This document shows positions 35,504-45,496 of a stretch of 64,000 nt of DNA, one piece after another (position 1 is the first letter of the stretch; every line of letters starts with the position of its first letter). A model generated the notes under the pieces. That model ran no database searches. It had not been told where the DNA came from and worked only from the letters and a program-made list of their open reading frames with translations. This DNA is from Mastigocoleus testarum BC008 (GTDB taxonomy: Bacteria; Cyanobacteriota; Cyanobacteriia; Cyanobacteriales; Nostocaceae). The stretch covers positions 127,005-191,004 of the forward strand of contig NZ_LMTZ01000151.1 of the NCBI RefSeq assembly GCF_001456025.1. Direction: 5' to 3'. Position numbers and translations under genes: made by a program.

Positions 35504-37213
35504 TTATTCCTTATCTTTGTCTTTATCCTTATCCAGTTCTATCTCCGACTGATTTAAACTTTTCACCAAATTTACCTGTACCGTTGTCTTAGAAATAGCC
35601 TTAGCATATGCAGCATTTAGATAACTTGCATACTTCCGATTGCTAGCAACGTAATTTTGAAAAAAAAGTAAACTCAAAACACTCACATAACTTCGTGTTT
35701 GCACTGGATCTTCCCCAACCACTTCAGAAGGTAACGGAAGCTGCTCTACATCACCCGCACTATTTCCAATCGCCGAAAAGTGAGTTGCACCAGTGAGTAG
35801 AGCCAAATATTTTCGCGAAGCATTTAGCCAGGAAAAAGGTAATATTTGCTCGTATAAAGCTGGTGTAATCGTATCATCACTGCTAGCAACAATCATAACT
35901 GGAATTGGCAGACTCTTTAAGCCAGCTTCGCCAAAAATTGCACTTGTGAGGGGATTCACTGCAATTACAGCCTTCACCCTTCCATCCCGTAAATTATTTC
36001 CTTGTCTTTGAAAGCTCCCATGCAATTGCTTTGCTCGACACTGGAGTAACAAAGACATGTTCCAACTTTTTCGTAAGGTTTGCTCTTGACAACTTTTTTG
36101 TAAATTTTTGTAGTCAATCTTTGCACCGGCTAAGGCTAAAACTGTATAGCCTCCAAAAGACTGACCAAATAAGCCAACCTGTTGTAAGTTTAAGCGTTCT
36201 CCAAAGCGGGAATCAGAGCGATTGATTCTCTCCAACTCATCGAGAATATAGGTCACATCCAAAGGTCCATTATAAAACTCCTCTGGTTGCGCAAGTTCGC
36301 TCGCACTTCCATCCAATAGCGATCGTAGTTGTTTGGTGTCGCTTCCTGGATGATTGGGAACCACAACCGCAAAACCGTGGGAGACTAAATAATTAGCTAA
36401 ATATCGAAAATTTGTACTATCAGAACCCAAACCATGAGAAATCACGATCGCAGGTATTTGATTTTTGAGATTTAATTTTGTATTTGGGAGATAAACATCT
36501 GTCAGTAAAACTCTACGTCGGGATGCATCAAAAAATTTGAATTGATGTTTATTAGCCGCGAAATTCCCCTGTCTTTGCAATGAAGGTAAACGGGAAAAAT
36601 TCGTTCCTGCTGGGGTATTTCCAGCCTCTATAAGTGACCTCTTGGATATCGCATCAATCGCATAATTAGTTTGATTAACTAGTTGCTCCCACTCAGCAGC
36701 AATTCCTAAAATTCGAGATAAATTGATGTGAATTCCCGGGCTAGGGTATTTCCGCATCAAATTTAATAGGGTCAATCCTTCCGGTTCAGCTGCAGCTAAA
36801 ATTAAAGCAGAACGTAAAGCATGAAATCCTGATTTTTCTTCTCCGGTCTCATTTTTAATTACTTCTCCCAATCTTTGCAGCAAAAATTCTCCCTGTGGAG
36901 TGTACAGAAACTGCGAAACTGCAACCCGATCTAACTTAATGGGGCTAAGTAAAATCCGCCGGAATTCTTCTAATTGAGCTGGTTCGAAATACTGGGTATA
37001 AGCAGCTAAATCCTCACTAATGACACCTTTAATTGCATATTTTTCCAGAGAACTAACAGAAATAGAACGTTCTAGAGCAGAATAAGAAGCATATACTCGC
37101 TCGGCCGCAAGTGCAGAATCGTAACTTCCTAAGCCTGGCATTAAGGCCAACAAAAGTAACGAACGCGAATACCTCCCCAGAATTTTCGTCCAATTACCAA
37201 AAATGCTTTTCAT
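35504..37213 (-). CDS. Secreted alpha/beta hydrolase with DUF1400 domain
   Basis: The 569 residues start with a signal peptide (RYSRSLLLLALMPGLGSYDSALA). A DUF1400 alpha-helical domain (about 38-170) follows, with ERSISVSSLEKYAIKGVIS and LLSPIKLDRVAVSQFLYTPQ. The hydrolase (about 225-530) has PAIVISHGLGSDSTNF for the oxyanion region, the nucleophile in GLFGQSFGGYTVLAL, an Asp in IVASSDDTITP and a His in TGATHFSAIG, so the triad is complete. It resembles platelet-activating-factor acetylhydrolase/dienelactone hydrolase-like lipases of cyanobacteria; the substrate is unknown. The protein ends in a run of Lys-Asp (DKDKDKDKE) encoded by a short tandem repeat. GAGGG upstream supports the start. 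Confidence 0.86.
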   Translation of the reverse strand: MKSIFGNWTKILGRYSRSLLLLALMPGLGSYDSALAAERVYASYSALERSISVSSLEKYAIKGVISEDLAAYTQYFEPAQLEEFRRILLSPIKLDRVAVSQFLYTPQGEFLLQRLGEVIKNETGEEKSGFHALRSALILAAAEPEGLTLLNLMRKYPSPGIHINLSRILGIAAEWEQLVNQTNYAIDAISKRSLIEAGNTPAGTNFSRLPSLQRQGNFAANKHQFKFFDASRRRVLLTDVYLPNTKLNLKNQIPAIVISHGLGSDSTNFRYLANYLVSHGFAVVVPNHPGSDTKQLRSLLDGSASELAQPEEFYNGPLDVTYILDELERINRSDSRFGERLNLQQVGLFGQSFGGYTVLALAGAKIDYKNLQKSCQEQTLRKSWNMSLLLQCRAKQLHGSFQRQGNNLRDGRVKAVIAVNPLTSAIFGEAGLKSLPIPVMIVASSDDTITPALYEQILPFSWLNASRKYLALLTGATHFSAIGNSAGDVEQLPLPSEVVGEDPVQTRSYVSVLSLLFFQNYVASNRKYASYLNAAYAKAISKTTVQVNLVKSLNQSEIELDKDKDKDKE

Positions 37214-37928
37214 CCCTCAATGAAATAAGACAGTTGTTGTGTTTTAAGGCAGGAACGAAGAGTAAATCTTTAGACACCCTGGATAGTATTAATTTTATTT
37301 TTCTCTAGCCAATGTGTTTTAACTTTTTTTAGTTTACTAAGCTCAAATTGAACTTACATAGATTCCTTATCGGTAAGTTCAGATACTTACCCTAAAGAAT
37401 ATTTATAAAATGATTTTACTAACTATGTAATCATAACAAATCGATAAAAAAACTGCCTCAGTATGTAAAAAGTCACTATAAAGGTACTGCGTTTGTAGTG
37501 AGTAAATCAGTGTAAATACATGGCATATTAAATACTAAGATAATCTGTATAAATTTAACTAAAAATTAGATTTTTAGCGGGAATAGTTAGATAAAAGAGA
37601 AAAAAACTAGTTTTATAGATCGATGAGCTTGATGATAAGACTAATACAATTAACTTGAATTATAAAATAATAATTATGGTTTGAGTTAATACTATTTTTA
37701 ACCGTGAAGTTTACCAACTTAACAGAACTGCTGACAAAAGTCTTTTCAGTAGTTAAGGTCTTCAAAAGACGAGAAATAAAACCTGCAAATAATGGTAAAT
37801 AAGTGTAAAAAATCTTTTATATTGGACAAATTAAACGAATCATAGAACACATCCTTTATAAATCATCAGAATAAGCAGTATTAACTACGAATTAGTAACA
37901 TAAATAGCAATTTTAGATCGAGTTTAGA
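37214..37928. other. Intergenic, AT-rich
   Basis: About 715 bp with no convincing gene. An inverted repeat GAACTTAC / GTAAGTTC (37350-37357 and 37373-37380) could form a small hairpin. The remainder is AT-rich and featureless to my reading. Confidence 0.4.
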
Positions 37929-39104
37929 TCAAAAGAAATCTGCCATCCAAGGAGAGACGCTAGGAAATAATTGAGTAGCTGCAAATATAGCTCCTTCTGG
38001 GGCGGAGATTTTCCCAGCGATTTGTAATTGTTGTGGGCTATACAGACCACTATAAAGTGGTGCTAATGCGCTGATGTGCAGTTTCAATTCACCTCTACCA
38101 CCTTTAATAACTTTTCCGCGCCCATCTGCAACGGTAAGGATAAATTTACCGCTATTATCTGGAATTAACTCATCTTCGATTTCTAAATGAAGTTCGATTT
38201 TAAGATTGGGGTGATAACCCCGTAAAGATAATGCTTTGATGACATCAACGATTCGCAACATCCAAAGTTCTGAATATCTTAGTTTAGCCGCTTGTTCCGG
38301 TAGCAATAATGTTAAAGGATCGACAACAGAACCACGCCAACGTACCTTATCTATCTGAGAGCTATGGCGGAATAGAAAGGACCAAAATGTCTGTGCAGCA
38401 GCAGGGGTAAGAACTACCCAATCCTTGACCCGCAAAATAGAATCATTTTGCATGTGATGTTGACTAAAAATTATGTAACCTTGGGGATCCTCTACCGAAC
38501 CGATCACATAGCTGTAAAATTTCTCCTGCTCATCGGGTTTAAAAATAAGCTTCCAAATAACTGGATTGCGATCTAAATATCCATCGATATGTCGTGCTTG
38601 CTTTGAATATAAATCATAAAAAACTCCAGAATCATTAGGAATTGAGATCACAGGTAATGATTTTTCCTTAATTTGAATACTTTCGGTTGGGATTTCCCAA
38701 CTACAAAAACTACCTGCTTGTTCGTATCCGACCTTGCGATAAAGCTTTTGAGTCGCGGGATAAAGGGCTGAGATTGCAACACCACTAGCATGAATTTCTT
38801 TTACGGTATGTTGCATCATGTGTAAGGCTGCACCACTACCACGATATTCAGGAGCAATTCCAACTCCACCTATTCCAGTCATACTTACGCACTGACCACC
38901 CCACCACTGACCTTGGGAAATAGTTGCTAATCCGCCAATGATTTGTTTATCTTGACGAATCACGCGGAAATTATTTAAACCAATGCTATTTACATAAATT
39001 TCTTCATCACCGGGGGAACTAATAAAACATTGCTCTAAAATGGTAGCGATTTGTTTAACTTCCTCTGATGTGGTTATGGCGCTGCATTCAAATTTCGATT
39101 TCAT
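37929..39104 (-). CDS. Eis-like GNAT acetyltransferase with sterol-carrier-like tail
   Basis: The 391 residues follow the Eis layout: an N-terminal GNAT domain (about 1-150) with the acetyl-CoA loop in GIGGVGIAPEYRGSGAALHM, a second GNAT-like domain (about 160-285) and a C-terminal SCP2-like domain (about 290-390; ALSLRGYHPNLKIELHLEIE, ISALAPLYSGLYSPQQLQIA). Eis proteins transfer acetyl groups to amines, including aminoglycosides; the natural substrate in cyanobacteria is unknown. I use the ATG at 39104 (MKSKFECSAITTSEE); a TTG six codons upstream keeps the frame open. It is divergent from a MATE exporter gene, with a mosaic repeat between. Confidence 0.84.
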   Translation of the reverse strand: MKSKFECSAITTSEEVKQIATILEQCFISSPGDEEIYVNSIGLNNFRVIRQDKQIIGGLATISQGQWWGGQCVSMTGIGGVGIAPEYRGSGAALHMMQHTVKEIHASGVAISALYPATQKLYRKVGYEQAGSFCSWEIPTESIQIKEKSLPVISIPNDSGVFYDLYSKQARHIDGYLDRNPVIWKLIFKPDEQEKFYSYVIGSVEDPQGYIIFSQHHMQNDSILRVKDWVVLTPAAAQTFWSFLFRHSSQIDKVRWRGSVVDPLTLLLPEQAAKLRYSELWMLRIVDVIKALSLRGYHPNLKIELHLEIEDELIPDNSGKFILTVADGRGKVIKGGRGELKLHISALAPLYSGLYSPQQLQIAGKISAPEGAIFAATQLFPSVSPWMADFF

Positions 39105-39329
39105 AGCAAATAAAAGGAACAAGGAACAGGGAACAGAAATAAACTATTTGTTTTGTTCTTACCTACAAACATACTACAAAAATAAATTACATTAATAATT
39201 TTCTCTGCGAGGTGAGAAGATGTTTGAAGGGTTGAATTTTGACCAACAACCTGTTTACTTTTTGCGCCCGTACTCGCACCACATTAACAATTGATAACTT
39301 GCAGTACTTAAGGGCTTTACCTGATAACT

Positions 39330-39432
39330 GTAGCCTGTAAGGGCGTGGCGTTAGCCATAAACTGTTAGCGGATCCGTAGGTAGCGTAGCTATAGCGTGCG
39401 CGACAGCGCATTAACTGATAACTGATAAATGA
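39330..39432. repeat. Mosaic GC-rich repeat before the MATE gene
   Basis: Contains GGGCGTGGCGTTAGCC, GCGGATCCGTAGGTAGCGTAGC and TAGCGTGCGCGACAGCGCATTA, ending in TAACTGATAACTGATAAATG right before the next start codon. The words match the repeats at 2.2, 30.7 and 51.7 kb. A 74-residue antisense frame through this repeat (39187-39411) is judged spurious. Confidence 0.75.
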
Positions 39433-39435
39433 TAA

Positions 39436-40800
39436 ATGAAACAGCGATTAACAGAAGGTAATGTTGGTAGACAACTAATAGGACTAACACTACCAATGGT
39501 TTGGGGTGTGTTTGCGATTATTGCCTTTAATTTGGTAGATACTTACTTTGTCGGTCAACTAGGTACAAAAGAGTTGGCTGCAATGAGTTTTACATTCCCC
39601 GTCGTCATGACCCTAGGAAGTTTAGCATTAGGCTTAGGAGTAGGAGCTTCTTCCGTCATTGCTCGCGCCATTGGAGAAGGCGATCACAGTCGCGTGCAAC
39701 GATTTACCACCAATAGTCTTACTTTGGGACTAGTTGTAGTAGCCATATTTGTCAGTTTAGGTTTGTTTACTATTGACCCTTTGTTTACTGCTTTAGGTGC
39801 TGATGCGGAGGTGTTACCTTTAATCCGAGAATACATGCGAATTTGGTATTTTGGGATGATATTTCTGGTAATACCAATGATTGGTAACAGTGCTATTCGT
39901 GCATCTGGGAACACCGGTACGCCCAGCATAATTATGACTCTGGCGTCTGTGGTGAATATCGTTTTAGATCCAATTTTAATCTTGGGTTTAGCAGGTTTTC
40001 CCAGATTGGAGTTACAAGGAGCTGCACTTGCGACAGTAATAGCCAGAGCAGTTACATTAGTTGCGTCTTTATTCTTCTTGCATTTTAAAGAACGGATGAT
40101 TTCTCTCAAAGTCCCCAGCTTACAAGAAACATTGTGGTGTTGGAAAGATATTTTGTATGTGGGTTTACCTGCAGCTTGTACCAATGCGATCAATCCAATT
40201 TCTATCGGTGTTATTACTAGTTTTCTCGCAACTTTTGGTGCTACGAGTGTTGCTGCTTTTGGAGTTGCTTCGCGGATCGAATCTTTTGTTTTAATCGCTC
40301 TGTCTGCGCTATCTGCAAGTATTGGACCCTTTGTCGGTCAAAATTGGGGAGCTAAAAAATATATAAGAGTCAGACTATCTCTGAGATTAAGTTTTATTTT
40401 TTGTATGATCTGGGGAGGATTAATGACCTTGATTTTAGTACCCTTGGCTCCTTGGTTGTCTTCCTTATTTAATAAAAATCCTGAGGTTGTTGAAATTGCA
40501 ACTCGCTATTTATGGATAGTACCTATCAGTTATGGGACTGCTGGGATCATTCTCGTTGCTAGTTCAGCTTTTAATGCTCTAGGTAAACCAATTCCTTCCA
40601 TTGTGATGACAGTGATGCGAACGTTTATTCTTTATATCCCAATAGCATACTTTGGAGGAAAAATTTATGGAGTCAATGGTATTTTTGCTGCTGCTACTAT
40701 TTCCAATTTAGCAGTGGGAATTGGTGCTTATATATGGAATCAGAAAAGCTGTAGCCTCAAAGCAGTTGAGAAAGCAGAACAAGCTGCATCTGCATCTTAA
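39436..40800 (+). CDS. MATE-family efflux transporter
   Basis: A 454-residue exporter with twelve predicted helices in two similar halves. It starts MKQRLTEGNVGRQLIGLTLP, then MVWGVFAIIAFNLVDTYFVG, the usual DinF/NorM-like opening, has RASGNTGTPSIIMTLASVVN after TM5 and INPISIGVITSFLATFG at the start of the second half. MATE pumps expel drugs or other small organic molecules using sodium or proton gradients; the substrate cannot be predicted. It starts immediately downstream of a mosaic repeat ending in TAACTGATAACTGATAAATG, so its promoter may lie within or above the repeat. It is divergent from the acetyltransferase gene. Confidence 0.92.
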   Translation: MKQRLTEGNVGRQLIGLTLPMVWGVFAIIAFNLVDTYFVGQLGTKELAAMSFTFPVVMTLGSLALGLGVGASSVIARAIGEGDHSRVQRFTTNSLTLGLVVVAIFVSLGLFTIDPLFTALGADAEVLPLIREYMRIWYFGMIFLVIPMIGNSAIRASGNTGTPSIIMTLASVVNIVLDPILILGLAGFPRLELQGAALATVIARAVTLVASLFFLHFKERMISLKVPSLQETLWCWKDILYVGLPAACTNAINPISIGVITSFLATFGATSVAAFGVASRIESFVLIALSALSASIGPFVGQNWGAKKYIRVRLSLRLSFIFCMIWGGLMTLILVPLAPWLSSLFNKNPEVVEIATRYLWIVPISYGTAGIILVASSAFNALGKPIPSIVMTVMRTFILYIPIAYFGGKIYGVNGIFAAATISNLAVGIGAYIWNQKSCSLKAVEKAEQAASAS

Positions 40801-40930
40801 AATTTTCTAGAAAGGGAACAGGGAATGGGAACTAAGGGGTAACAAAATTTTTTCATAGCTGTAACTGCTGCTGTGAAAAAATAATATTTTGATTTTAGGT
40901 AATTCAACTTTTAATCAAAATTTTTAATAA

Positions 40931-42472
40931 TTAATCATTCGTGGTGGTTAATTTATTTCGCATTACTTTTGCTCGTATTCTTAATATTGACATAGTACCA
41001 GCTGTAAAAAGCATTCCAATTAGCAAATTTTTTAAACTAAGATTTTTGCCACTACCATTAATTAAAGTTGCTTCCAAAATCAGGGAAGGTAATAATATTC
41101 CTGTCCAGAGCAAAATTCGATAAAAGTTCAACCTCCTTTTCGCTAAAGTTGTTAGCAAGGCCAAGTATACTCCTAAGGGTATAAAAGTGATGCCATAATA
41201 GAATAATATTTGCCTTTTGGGGATAATTTCTAACAAGTGTAAAGAGTGATAGTTTTTAATTTTATCTATATATATTTCTAATGTCGCTTTAGAATAAGTA
41301 ATCACTATATGGTGGGATTTCTCCCTTGTAAAAACGGCAGGTATATTGAGATTTAAATCAGAACCATTAGAACCTGTCAGTGGAGTTCTGACTCGGAATT
41401 CTAAACTATCTTCCTGCTGTCCCAAAGTGAAATTACGATGTTGACCATCTGCTGACATGGAAATAATACGTCCAGGTCCAGCCACTTTGGGATCCGCAGT
41501 GGTTATATTTGCACTAATTGTGAACTCTGAAGTTTTACCAATTCTTTGGCTCAAAGTGGTTGCTGGAGTTTTGGTCTTCAGCCAATGATGAGAATTAAGA
41601 GGTGATTCTCCTTCCTTTGATACAGTTTGTTTTTCAGACGGTTCTTCACCTTCCCAAACTAGCTCTGATAAATTTCCCGTTCGGTCTTGATAATTGTTTT
41701 TTATTTGGGTTAACTGATAATCCGCAATTAGGGAATCTATTTCCCACTGAAAATTATTCTCATCAGTTAGTAATTTTTTAACTTCATTTTGAGATATTGC
41801 CTGATCGCTAATATATAACTGGGAAACATCACCTTTCCAGGGTCTATCTCCCGTTCCTTCATTACCTAAGATTAAATGAAAATCGCGATCCCAGCTATTC
41901 AAGCTTGTCATATTTTGCCAAGGGATAGAAATCAAAAAGGCAAAAAGTACATAAGCAAAAGAAAATATTACAATTTTTTTAATTGATTTACTAGAATGAC
42001 TATTCTCCAATTTATTTAAAGTTAAATTAAAACTCCTCGAACCATAAATATAGAAGCATAATAAGCCTAAAAATCCACCGAAGGAGTTATGAAATATATC
42101 AGATGGGGTAGGAGCCCTGGAAGGAATTAATGTTTGTAATAATTCTACGCTTAATGATAGTGTTGCGCTCAAAATTATTGTAATGAATAATTGTCCTAAA
42201 ATCTTTATTTTTTTTCTTTGTAATATACTGGCTAAACCGAACCCAAAAGGCATAAATAATAAAACATTATTTACCTGATCTTGGAAAAAACTACTATTAT
42301 TAAAATCAGTCACTAAATCTCGAATTGACCAACTACCTGATAATTGAAAATTAAAAGGATGAAGAGTTGCAAAGAAAATTATAAAACTACTAATTACGAC
42401 AATAAAATAATCCCAATTTGGGATTATTATAAAAAACTTTTTATCCTGCTTACTAATAGTATTTTTTGTCAT
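40931..42472 (-). CDS. VanZ-like membrane protein with LamG-type domain
   Basis: The 513 residues combine a VanZ-like membrane domain (about 20-180: FFATLHPFNFQL, DQVNNVLLFMPFGFGLASIL, LSVELLQTLIPSRAPTPSDI, FHNSFGGFLG) with a soluble concanavalin-like domain (about 190-415, with WDRDFHLILGNEGTGDRPW and FTISANITTADPKVAGPGRI) and three more C-terminal helices. The VanZ family is named for a teicoplanin-resistance protein but its mechanism is unknown; the LamG-like part may bind sugars at the cell surface. The region 40821-40930 between this gene and the convergent MATE gene has no clear terminator. No operon partner is seen. Confidence 0.8.
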   Translation of the reverse strand: MTKNTISKQDKKFFIIIPNWDYFIVVISSFIIFFATLHPFNFQLSGSWSIRDLVTDFNNSSFFQDQVNNVLLFMPFGFGLASILQRKKIKILGQLFITIILSATLSLSVELLQTLIPSRAPTPSDIFHNSFGGFLGLLCFYIYGSRSFNLTLNKLENSHSSKSIKKIVIFSFAYVLFAFLISIPWQNMTSLNSWDRDFHLILGNEGTGDRPWKGDVSQLYISDQAISQNEVKKLLTDENNFQWEIDSLIADYQLTQIKNNYQDRTGNLSELVWEGEEPSEKQTVSKEGESPLNSHHWLKTKTPATTLSQRIGKTSEFTISANITTADPKVAGPGRIISMSADGQHRNFTLGQQEDSLEFRVRTPLTGSNGSDLNLNIPAVFTREKSHHIVITYSKATLEIYIDKIKNYHSLHLLEIIPKRQILFYYGITFIPLGVYLALLTTLAKRRLNFYRILLWTGILLPSLILEATLINGSGKNLSLKNLLIGMLFTAGTMSILRIRAKVMRNKLTTTND

Positions 42473-43380
42473 AAGATTTTATTATCCCAAGAATAGTTTT
42501 AGCTAATATTTTTGTATTAGCTTTGTTAGTTCACAAGGACGCGTCGCAAAAGGTAATCGATGCACACCAATTCCACATCAAACATATTTGTAACTATTTC
42601 GCATACTTAAAAATATTTTTAGATATTGTTAGAGTTTTGTTAAGATATCGTTAATCCGCTAAGGATATGTTTGCTATTTTTGGCGAAACATGCGTGTCAT
42701 AGAATCGGCTTGATTGTCACAAAGTTGAGATATCAAAATTGGGACATTAAACTTAATTTTCACAAAGTTGAGATATCAAAATTGGGACATTAAATTTGAT
42801 TGTCACAAAGTTGGGATATCAAAATTGGGACATTAAATTTTAAACTTTGAGGTAAGTCGCAAGTGTATATATTAAAACATTTACTATCCTCATTCCAAAG
42901 ACATCCTGGCTCATTTTAAGAAAAACCCAAACCATTGAAAAGTAAATCCAATAAAGTAACTTGTTTTATAAAGTCAATTTTTAACTTTGGACACAGATAA
43001 AGAAGAAAAAGTTATTGAATCGATAAAATAAAATCTTTTGCCTTAGACTAAAAGGCTCTTTGAAATGAATATTGAGATAAATTGTAGTGGTCCCAGAAAG
43101 TTTCAGATTTGAAGAATAATTTCAGTGACTCTTCTAGTATAATTGGATTTTACTTGGATGAAATCAATTCAATTTATTTTGTCATTTGTGTTGCCTGTAA
43201 CTGAGAGTTTATGTTATCTGTACTGAGGTATCTCAAATAGCTAATACATGTATAAATTTTGACTAAAAAGCCTGCGAATCAGTAATAATATCAGTAAATG
43301 AAGGTTGAAGGATTTTATTTATATTCCCACTTTATTTATATGCTCCCATTTCCTGCGATCGGGATAAATCAACTACAGTC
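42473..43380. other. Long intergenic region with a 43-bp triple repeat
   Basis: About 900 bp between divergent genes. Apart from the three 43-bp repeats at 42710-42838, which are listed separately, it is AT-rich with no coding frame. The part after about 43050 should hold the promoter of the cyclase gene. GATCGGGATAAATC just before the start is the only GC-richer stretch. Confidence 0.45.
42710..42838. repeat. Three tandem 43-bp repeats
   Basis: Copies at 42710-42752, 42753-42795 and 42796-42838 share CACAAAGTTGAGATATC, AAAATTGGGACATTAAA with a few changes, and there is no spacer between them. This is a true tandem repeat, not a CRISPR array. Each unit contains CACAAAG and GGGACATTAA, words also present in the transposon-end array at 28.2 kb, in the same orientation. 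No TGTACA end lies beside it. Confidence 0.85.
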
Positions 43381-45003
43381 ATGACTGAACTCAAACTGCA
43401 TTTAAAACAGGGAGACACCGGACAAACAGTTCCAGTACATCAAGATGTATTTACGATCGGTCGTTTGCCCAAATGTGATTTATACTTACCCTTTGGGGGA
43501 GTTTCTCGCTGTCATGCCCGAATTGTTAGAGTAGCAGCGAATGTATGGACTATTGAAGATTTGGGAAGTAAAAATGGTACAAAATTGAATGAGATTCCAA
43601 TTTATTCTCCTCAACAGTTGCACGATCGGGATAACCTATGGGTAGGCGAAGTAAAACTGCAAGTGATGCTTGTTAATACCCAAAGCAAGAAGTCCAATTC
43701 TTCTTCTCCATCTTTCGAACCACCAGAAAAGCTGACCGAAGCAAAAACAATCTTGCACGATGTTAAACAGCTACAAAAGCAATGGGTGCAAGGACAAGAG
43801 CAAAGTAATGATATTGAATTCAAAGATAAAGCGATCGCTCGCTTAATAGATTTAGTAGAAATAGCTAAAAATCTCAGCGCCGCAACATCAATCAAAGAAA
43901 TTTTTTTTCAAGTACAGCAAGTAGTTTTCCGTTATCTCAAGAGTATAGAACGTTTGGCATTGTTAGTGCTCCGGGATGGAAAACTGGAATTAATGGACGC
44001 AGCACCTAGAAATCCTTCCGAACAAAATAATCTTGCTTCCAATGCTAGTTGGATTAGTAGGAGTATTTGTCAAAGAGTATACGAAGAAAAAGTTGCGATC
44101 CAAACTGCTGATGCTCAACAAGATGCGAGATTTGCAGGGGAAAACAGTATTTTAGTTAAAGGTATTCGCAGCGCGATGGCTGTACCTTTATGGGATGAGA
44201 CTAAAGTTGTTGGGGTGCTGTACGCAGATGCTCATTTTTCTTCTTATCATTGGGAGTCGGAAGGGGAAGAAGAACTGAGATTTTTTTCCGCTTTAGCAAA
44301 TTTAGTTGCGTCAAGCGTCCAGCGTTGGTTGTTAGCAGATAAGCTGAAAAGTGAAGAGGTAATTCGTCAAAAACTCGAAAGGTACCACTCACCAGCTGTT
44401 GTGCACCAATTAATCGCCGCAGGTGCTTTACCTAATGGTCGTCTTCCACCCCGAGAAAGTGAAATTAGTATTTTATTTGCTGACCTTGTGGGTTTTACAG
44501 CAATGTCAGAAGTCAGTACACCCACAGAAATTTCCCAATTGTTAAATAATTTATTTGAAGAAATGCTGCAAGAAGTATTTGCTTATGGTGGAACTTTAGA
44601 TAAATATATTGGCGATTGTATTATGGCGTTTTTTGGCGCTCCAGAGGAACAAAAAGATCATGCAGATCGCGCCGTAGCTTCAGCGAAGGGAATGCTATCT
44701 CGTCTTTATAATTTAAACTTAAATAATTTTTGGCGCGAACCCTTAAAATTAAGAATTGCTATTAATAGTGGTAAAGCAGTAGTTGGCGATCTTGGAAGTT
44801 CCCAAAGAGTAGATTACACAGCCTTAGGAGCTACAATTAACTTGGCTGCTCGTATGGAAGGAGTATGTCCTCCAGGTAAATGTGTAGTTGGTGAGGCTAC
44901 CCATCGAATTTTAAGCGACCCTTCTGCCTTTGAAGAGTTAGGAGATTATCGCTTTAAAGGAATTAATCGGTTAGTGAAAGTTTATCAGAATAAACATTTT
45001 TAG
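43381..45003 (+). CDS. FHA-GAF-adenylate cyclase
   Basis: A cytoplasmic signalling enzyme of 540 residues. Residues about 20-95 are an FHA domain (IGRLPKCDLYLPFGGVSRCH, LGSKNGTKLN), which binds phosphothreonine peptides. Residues about 160-315 are a GAF domain. Residues about 355-530 are a class III cyclase: metal Asp in LFADLVGFTAM and YIGDCIMAFFG, adenine-specifying Lys (DKYIGD) and Asp (VDYTALG), and transition-state Asn and Arg in INLAARME. All key residues are present, so it should make cAMP. In cyanobacteria such cyclases act in light, carbon or motility responses. The gene stands alone, after a long spacer. Confidence 0.92.
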   Translation: MTELKLHLKQGDTGQTVPVHQDVFTIGRLPKCDLYLPFGGVSRCHARIVRVAANVWTIEDLGSKNGTKLNEIPIYSPQQLHDRDNLWVGEVKLQVMLVNTQSKKSNSSSPSFEPPEKLTEAKTILHDVKQLQKQWVQGQEQSNDIEFKDKAIARLIDLVEIAKNLSAATSIKEIFFQVQQVVFRYLKSIERLALLVLRDGKLELMDAAPRNPSEQNNLASNASWISRSICQRVYEEKVAIQTADAQQDARFAGENSILVKGIRSAMAVPLWDETKVVGVLYADAHFSSYHWESEGEEELRFFSALANLVASSVQRWLLADKLKSEEVIRQKLERYHSPAVVHQLIAAGALPNGRLPPRESEISILFADLVGFTAMSEVSTPTEISQLLNNLFEEMLQEVFAYGGTLDKYIGDCIMAFFGAPEEQKDHADRAVASAKGMLSRLYNLNLNNFWREPLKLRIAINSGKAVVGDLGSSQRVDYTALGATINLAARMEGVCPPGKCVVGEATHRILSDPSAFEELGDYRFKGINRLVKVYQNKHF

Positions 45004-45496
45004 CTATTATTTATTATTTATTATTTGTTATTTTGCTTATATCTAATTCATACCTATTTTAGATTTATTCTTATATTTTTGTATATTGCAGATTTGTTTT
45101 TTATTTACTACTAAAACCCTAATTATGCTGAGTAAATAAAAATATCATAAAAAACTTAAACACCAATATCTATGTTTCGATTTGTAATTGGCAAACCAGT
45201 TACATAGAGGATAAATAATGACAAGTATAATAAGCGATAAAATGTAATCCAAAACTTTTTGCTGTGGCGAAATAAGTAAGTATCGAACTTAATTTTAAGT
45301 TTTAAGTAATTCCGAGCCATAAATACAACTGGAAAAGGTTTTAGTATCCCAGAGGAGGAAATTGCCATCCAGATTATTGAGGTTACTTGGCAAATCCATC
45401 AAAGTATAGAAATTTCACGAATTCTGAAGTTGTAGTATTACAACTATAACGTACTGGTAATGATCGCAATCTTCAGAAGTCATCAGGGTAAACATC
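45004..45496. other. Intergenic, no gene seen
   Basis: About 490 bp between two genes on the same strand. It begins with TTATTTATTATTTATTATTTG repeats. An antisense frame of 70 residues (45156-45368) has no recognisable features and I do not call it. Confidence 0.4.

Noticed and set aside
39187..39411. 74-residue antisense frame
   Set aside because: Runs through the GC-rich mosaic repeat and has no recognisable features.
42710..42838. Three 43-bp repeats as a CRISPR array
   Set aside because: The units abut directly and there are no spacers or cas genes.
45156..45368. 70-residue antisense frame after the cyclase gene
   Set aside because: No family, no ribosome site, unusual composition; treated as chance.
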